Shown in pieces: positions 61,348-64,000 of a DNA stretch of 64,000 nucleotides. The stretch is taken from NCBI RefSeq assembly GCF_016862195.1, contig NZ_BOMM01000074.1, forward strand, positions 1-64,000, read 5' to 3'. Source of the DNA: Paractinoplanes ferrugineus. Lineage in GTDB: Bacteria; Actinomycetota; Actinomycetes; Mycobacteriales; Micromonosporaceae. The translations under genes and the position numbers were made by a program. The notes under the pieces are model-generated. The model did no database searches, was not told where the DNA came from, and was given only the letters and a program-made list of their open reading frames with translations. Each line of letters opens with the position of its first letter. Positions within the stretch are counted from its first letter, which is position 1.

Positions 61348-62348
61348 TTGCGCCCCCGCCGGGCGGCCAGGTGGTCGACCAGGTCGTGGTGCGGCACCAC
61401 CCCGTCGGCCTTGCCGTGGTCGTCGACCCGCACGGCGATGCCGACCGGGGAGCTGATCGCCAGGTCGGTGACGAGCCGCAGCGAGTCGGCGACGGTGAAG
61501 GTGCCGCCGGTGGACTCGCCGGTGCTCCAGCCGGCCGGCCGGCCCGCGTCGTCGAGCACCAGGTCGGCGGGCAGCGGCCGCACCGGCAGGTCGGCCGCGC
61601 TGTCGAAGGACAGGCTGCGCACCCCCCGGTCGCGGCCCACGAACTCGGCCACGAACTCGTCGGCCGGGTGTTCGAGCAGCTCCTGCGGGGTGCCGACCTG
61701 AGCCAGGTGGCCGCCCTGCCGGAAGATCACGACCACGTCGCCGAGCTTGATCGCCTCGTCGATGTCGTGGGTGACCATCGCGATCGTCTTGCCGAGGTCC
61801 TTCTGCAGGCGCAGGAACTCGCGGTGCAGGCCCTCGCGGACGACCGGGTCGACGGCGCTGAACGGCTCGTCCATCAGCATGACCGGCGGGTCGGCGGCGA
61901 GCGCCCGGGCCACGCCGACGCGCTGCTGCTGGCCGCCGGAGAGCTGGGCGGGGTAGCGGCTCGCGAACTCGGTGGCCAGCCCGACCCGCTCGAGCAGTTC
62001 CGCGGCGACGGCGCGGGCCTCCCGGCGGGACTTGCCGAGCAGCATCGGCACGGTGGCGACGTTGTCCAGGACCGTACGGTGCGGGAAGAGCCCCGCGTGC
62101 TGGATGACGTAGCCGATGCCGCGGCGCAGTTCCGCCTCGTCCTGGCCCGCGACGTCCTTGCCGTCGATGAGGATGCGGCCGGAGGTCGGCTGGATCATCC
62201 GGTTGATCATGCGTAGCGAGGTGGTCTTGCCGCAGCCCGAGGGCCCGACGAACACCGTCGTCTTCCCGGTGGGAAGCTCCAGCGAGAGGTGGTCGACGGC
62301 GGTGCTCCCGCCCGGATACACCTTCACGACATCGTCGAATGTGATCAT
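61344..62348 (-). CDS. OpuC-type ABC transporter ATPase
   Basis: 334 residues. Walker A VGPSGCGKTTSLRM, Q-loop YVIQHAGLF, signature LSGGQQQRVGVARALA, Walker B VMLMDEPFSAVD and H-loop AMVTHDIDEA are all present. The C-terminal 90 residues carry a partial CBS-like domain (LRLVTDLAISSPVGIAVRVDDHG), usual in osmolyte transporters and tied to ionic-strength sensing. First gene of the operon. Confidence 0.94.
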   Translation of the reverse strand: MITFDDVVKVYPGGSTAVDHLSLELPTGKTTVFVGPSGCGKTTSLRMINRMIQPTSGRILIDGKDVAGQDEAELRRGIGYVIQHAGLFPHRTVLDNVATVPMLLGKSRREARAVAAELLERVGLATEFASRYPAQLSGGQQQRVGVARALAADPPVMLMDEPFSAVDPVVREGLHREFLRLQKDLGKTIAMVTHDIDEAIKLGDVVVIFRQGGHLAQVGTPQELLEHPADEFVAEFVGRDRGVRSLSFDSAADLPVRPLPADLVLDDAGRPAGWSTGESTGGTFTVADSLRLVTDLAISSPVGIAVRVDDHGKADGVVPHHDLVDHLAARRGRK

Positions 62349-62460
62349 GGAACTCCCCGGCGACCTCGGTGAATGTGGCTATTCATACTTCATTGGTAGT
62401 GAATAGGATGTCAAACGATCGAGCCGAGCCTTTACGCTCCTGAAACTAGGTGACGGTGAT
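62349..62460. promoter_or_regulatory. Divergent promoter region with CTATTCA/TGAATAG inverted repeat
   Basis: Arms CTATTCA (62379-62385) and TGAATAG (62400-62406) are 14 bases apart in an AT-rich stretch between the transporter operon and the lyase gene. It suits an operator controlling the transporter, the lyase or both. No GbsR-type regulator gene lies nearby. Confidence 0.45.
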
Positions 62461-63897
62461 ATGCGCGCAAAAGTCCGGCTCGACGGCCGGCAGCTCACGG
62501 TCTCGGATCTGGTTGCCGTTGCTTCCGGGGAGGCGGACGTCACCGTCGATCCGGCGGCGTTACGGCTCGTTGAGCAACGACACGCCGTGCTGCAGGACGC
62601 GCGGGCCGCCGGAGCAGTCTACGGGGCCAACACCGGGGTCGGTGCCAACCGGCACGTGCGCACCGACGACGACCACGAGCGTGGCCTGCGCCTGCTGCGC
62701 AGCCACTGCGCGGCGGTCGGCCCGGTGGAGGACGACGAGACCGTACGCGCCGCGATGGCGACCCGGCTCAATCAGATCCTCGCCGGTGGTTCCGGGGTCT
62801 CCCGCCCGGTGGCGGAGGCGCTCGGCTTCGCGCTGCGCGACCGGGCGCTGCCCACCCTGCACTCGTGGGGCGCGATCGGGACCGGCGACCTGGCCGCCCT
62901 CGCCGAGCTGGCGCTGACCCTGGCGGGGGAGCGGCCCTGGCGGTCCGGGCCGGGCCCGGTGACCATGATCACTGACACCGACGCGCTGCCGATGATCAGC
63001 TCCAGTGCCGTCACGGTGGCGATCGCCACACTCGCCCTCGACCGGGTCGCGGCCCAGCTCGAGGCGTCGATAGTGGTCGCCGCGCTGAGCTTCCTGGCAC
63101 TGCTCGGCAACCCCGAGGCGTACGACGCCGGCGTGCACCGTGCTCGCGCCCATCCGTGCCAGGCCGAGGTGGCGGCCACCCTGCGCTCGATGGTGTCCGG
63201 CTGTGCCGCCCCGGTGCGCATCCAGGACCCGTTCGGCCTGCGGGTGATGCCGCAGGTGACCGCCCCCGCCCTGTACGCGGTGCGGGAACTGCGCGACGTG
63301 CTCACCGCCGAGCTGAACGCGGCCGTGGAGAATCCGCTGGTCACCGCGGACGGCGTGCACCACCACGGCCAGTTCCACACCGCGACCCTGGCCAGCCATC
63401 TGGACGCGGTCCGGATGGCGTTCCTGCCGGTGCTGTCCCTCTCGTCGGCCCGGCTCGGCCTGCTCATGCGCCCCGACCTGACCGGCCTGCGGGCGTTCCT
63501 GGCCGCCGGCCCGAGCGGTAGCTCCGGCCTGATGATCGGCGAGTACGTCGTGCAGGACCTGCTCACCGAGATCCGCGTCGGCATGCAGGCGGTCGCGGCC
63601 GGCACCCTGACCATCTCGCTCGGCCTCGAGGAGCACGCCAGCTTCGCCACCCAGGGCGCCCGCTCGCTGCGCCGGATGACCGGCCTCGCCCCGACCCTGC
63701 TCGCCGCCGAACTGCTCGCCGCCGTGCGGGCGCTGCGGATGGCCCCCGGCCGGCTCGTCGACGGCGCCGCCCGGGAGGCCTTCGAACTCGCCGCCCAGGT
63801 GATCGATCCGGACATGGCGGACCGGGCGCTCGGCCCCGACCTGGAACGCGCCGCCGGCCTGCTGCCCGAGCTGGCCGCCCTAGTCGAGCGGGCGTAG
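62461..63897 (+). CDS. Aromatic amino acid lyase-family (HAL/PAL) protein with atypical MIO triad
   Basis: 478 residues. The family core is clear: VYGANTGVGANRH (catalytic Tyr), GFALRDRALPTLHSWGAIGTGDLAALAEL (in parts), RIQDPFGLRVMPQVTAP, AAVENPLV, HHHGQFHT. In HAL/PAL the MIO prosthetic group forms from Ala-Ser-Gly within GASGDLAPL; here the aligned block reads IGTGDLAAL, so the triad is Gly-Thr-Gly. Either the MIO forms differently or the protein is not a standard ammonia-lyase. The start is ATG 62461; substrate unknown. Confidence 0.85.
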   Translation: MRAKVRLDGRQLTVSDLVAVASGEADVTVDPAALRLVEQRHAVLQDARAAGAVYGANTGVGANRHVRTDDDHERGLRLLRSHCAAVGPVEDDETVRAAMATRLNQILAGGSGVSRPVAEALGFALRDRALPTLHSWGAIGTGDLAALAELALTLAGERPWRSGPGPVTMITDTDALPMISSSAVTVAIATLALDRVAAQLEASIVVAALSFLALLGNPEAYDAGVHRARAHPCQAEVAATLRSMVSGCAAPVRIQDPFGLRVMPQVTAPALYAVRELRDVLTAELNAAVENPLVTADGVHHHGQFHTATLASHLDAVRMAFLPVLSLSSARLGLLMRPDLTGLRAFLAAGPSGSSGLMIGEYVVQDLLTEIRVGMQAVAAGTLTISLGLEEHASFATQGARSLRRMTGLAPTLLAAELLAAVRALRMAPGRLVDGAAREAFELAAQVIDPDMADRALGPDLERAAGLLPELAALVERA

Positions 63898-64000
63898 CTC
63901 CTCGGCGTAGCTCACCGCGCGCCGGCGCAGCACCCCGGCCGGGCTTATCGAGTATTGCCCCATCCGCCACAGCGGCGGTGAATAGGCGTGGATCGACACC
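63880..64000 (-). CDS. Cysteine dioxygenase, C-terminal end (partial)
   Basis: The frame continues past the window end. The visible 40 residues read VSIHAYSPPLWRMGQYSIS, then AGVLRRRAVSYAEELRPLD. SIHAYSPPL with a following Tyr is the C-terminal cupin signature of cysteine dioxygenases, which oxidise cysteine to cysteine sulfinate. The stop overlaps the lyase 3' end by 18 bases, convergent. Confidence 0.8.
   Translation of the reverse strand, partial: VSIHAYSPPLWRMGQYSISPAGVLRRRAVSYAEELRPLD

Overview
The window is high-GC actinomycete chromosome. Strong third-position GC bias, GTG and TTG starts, many ATGA/GTGA gene overlaps, spore photoproduct lyase, an ECF-sigma/CU044_5270 pair, a SARP-family regulator, an EACC1-caspase pair and several secreted polysaccharide hydrolases suggest a spore-forming filamentous genus such as Actinoplanes (Micromonosporaceae). 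The genus is inferred from gene content. I see no tRNA, rRNA, CRISPR array, IS element or prophage.

Layout. 1-4.6 kb: end of a GH62 arabinofuranosidase, a secreted M19-like metallohydrolase, proline iminopeptidase and spore photoproduct lyase. 4.8-9.6 kb: an alpha/beta hydrolase with a divergent MarR regulator, a TetR regulator with a clear operator pair in front of a membrane protein, a lipoprotein, and a frameshifted HTH/membrane pseudogene. 9.6-14.3 kb: secreted endonuclease I, then an acyl desaturase/ferredoxin-reductase pair with a divergent PucR-type regulator. 14.5-21.3 kb: a large secreted subtilase divergent from a large multidomain GH87-like glucanase. 22-24.6 kb: an internally deleted ECF sigma factor coupled to a CU044_5270 protein, then a cation/proton antiporter. 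24.7-31.3 kb: signalling, with a histidine kinase, DUF1059, an EAL protein, a STAS protein, a CseB/CseC-like two-component operon ending in a GerMN lipoprotein, and a PilZ protein. 31.5-38.4 kb: DedA protein, O-methyltransferase, DUF1062, secreted lipase-like hydrolase, small alarmone synthetase, a broken GH75 chitosanase, polysaccharide deacetylase and HAD phosphatase.

39-58.7 kb is the most unusual part and resembles a biological-conflict (defence or programmed-death) neighbourhood. It holds a coupled three-gene operon (P-loop NTPase with helical repeats, winged-helix-like protein, double-ATPase HerA/FtsK-like protein) that converges on a nucleoside-phosphorylase-fold protein. Next come a NrtR-like NUDIX regulator, a PLD-like and a NERD-like protein, and a SARP/NB-ARC/TPR regulator. 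A tiny secreted two-cysteine peptide follows, behind two boxes that match the one in front of the NUDIX gene. Then comes a two-gene operon in which a membrane protein ends, and a second nucleosidase begins, with the same short motif (NNVxGHFANxGGRxxFxxP); this looks like a matched homotypic, possibly amyloid-type, signalling motif. Last is an EACC1 adaptor overlapping a membrane-anchored caspase-like protease.

59-64 kb: a four-gene OpuC-type osmoprotectant ABC transporter, an aromatic amino acid lyase-family protein with an altered MIO triad (Gly-Thr-Gly), and the end of a cysteine dioxygenase.
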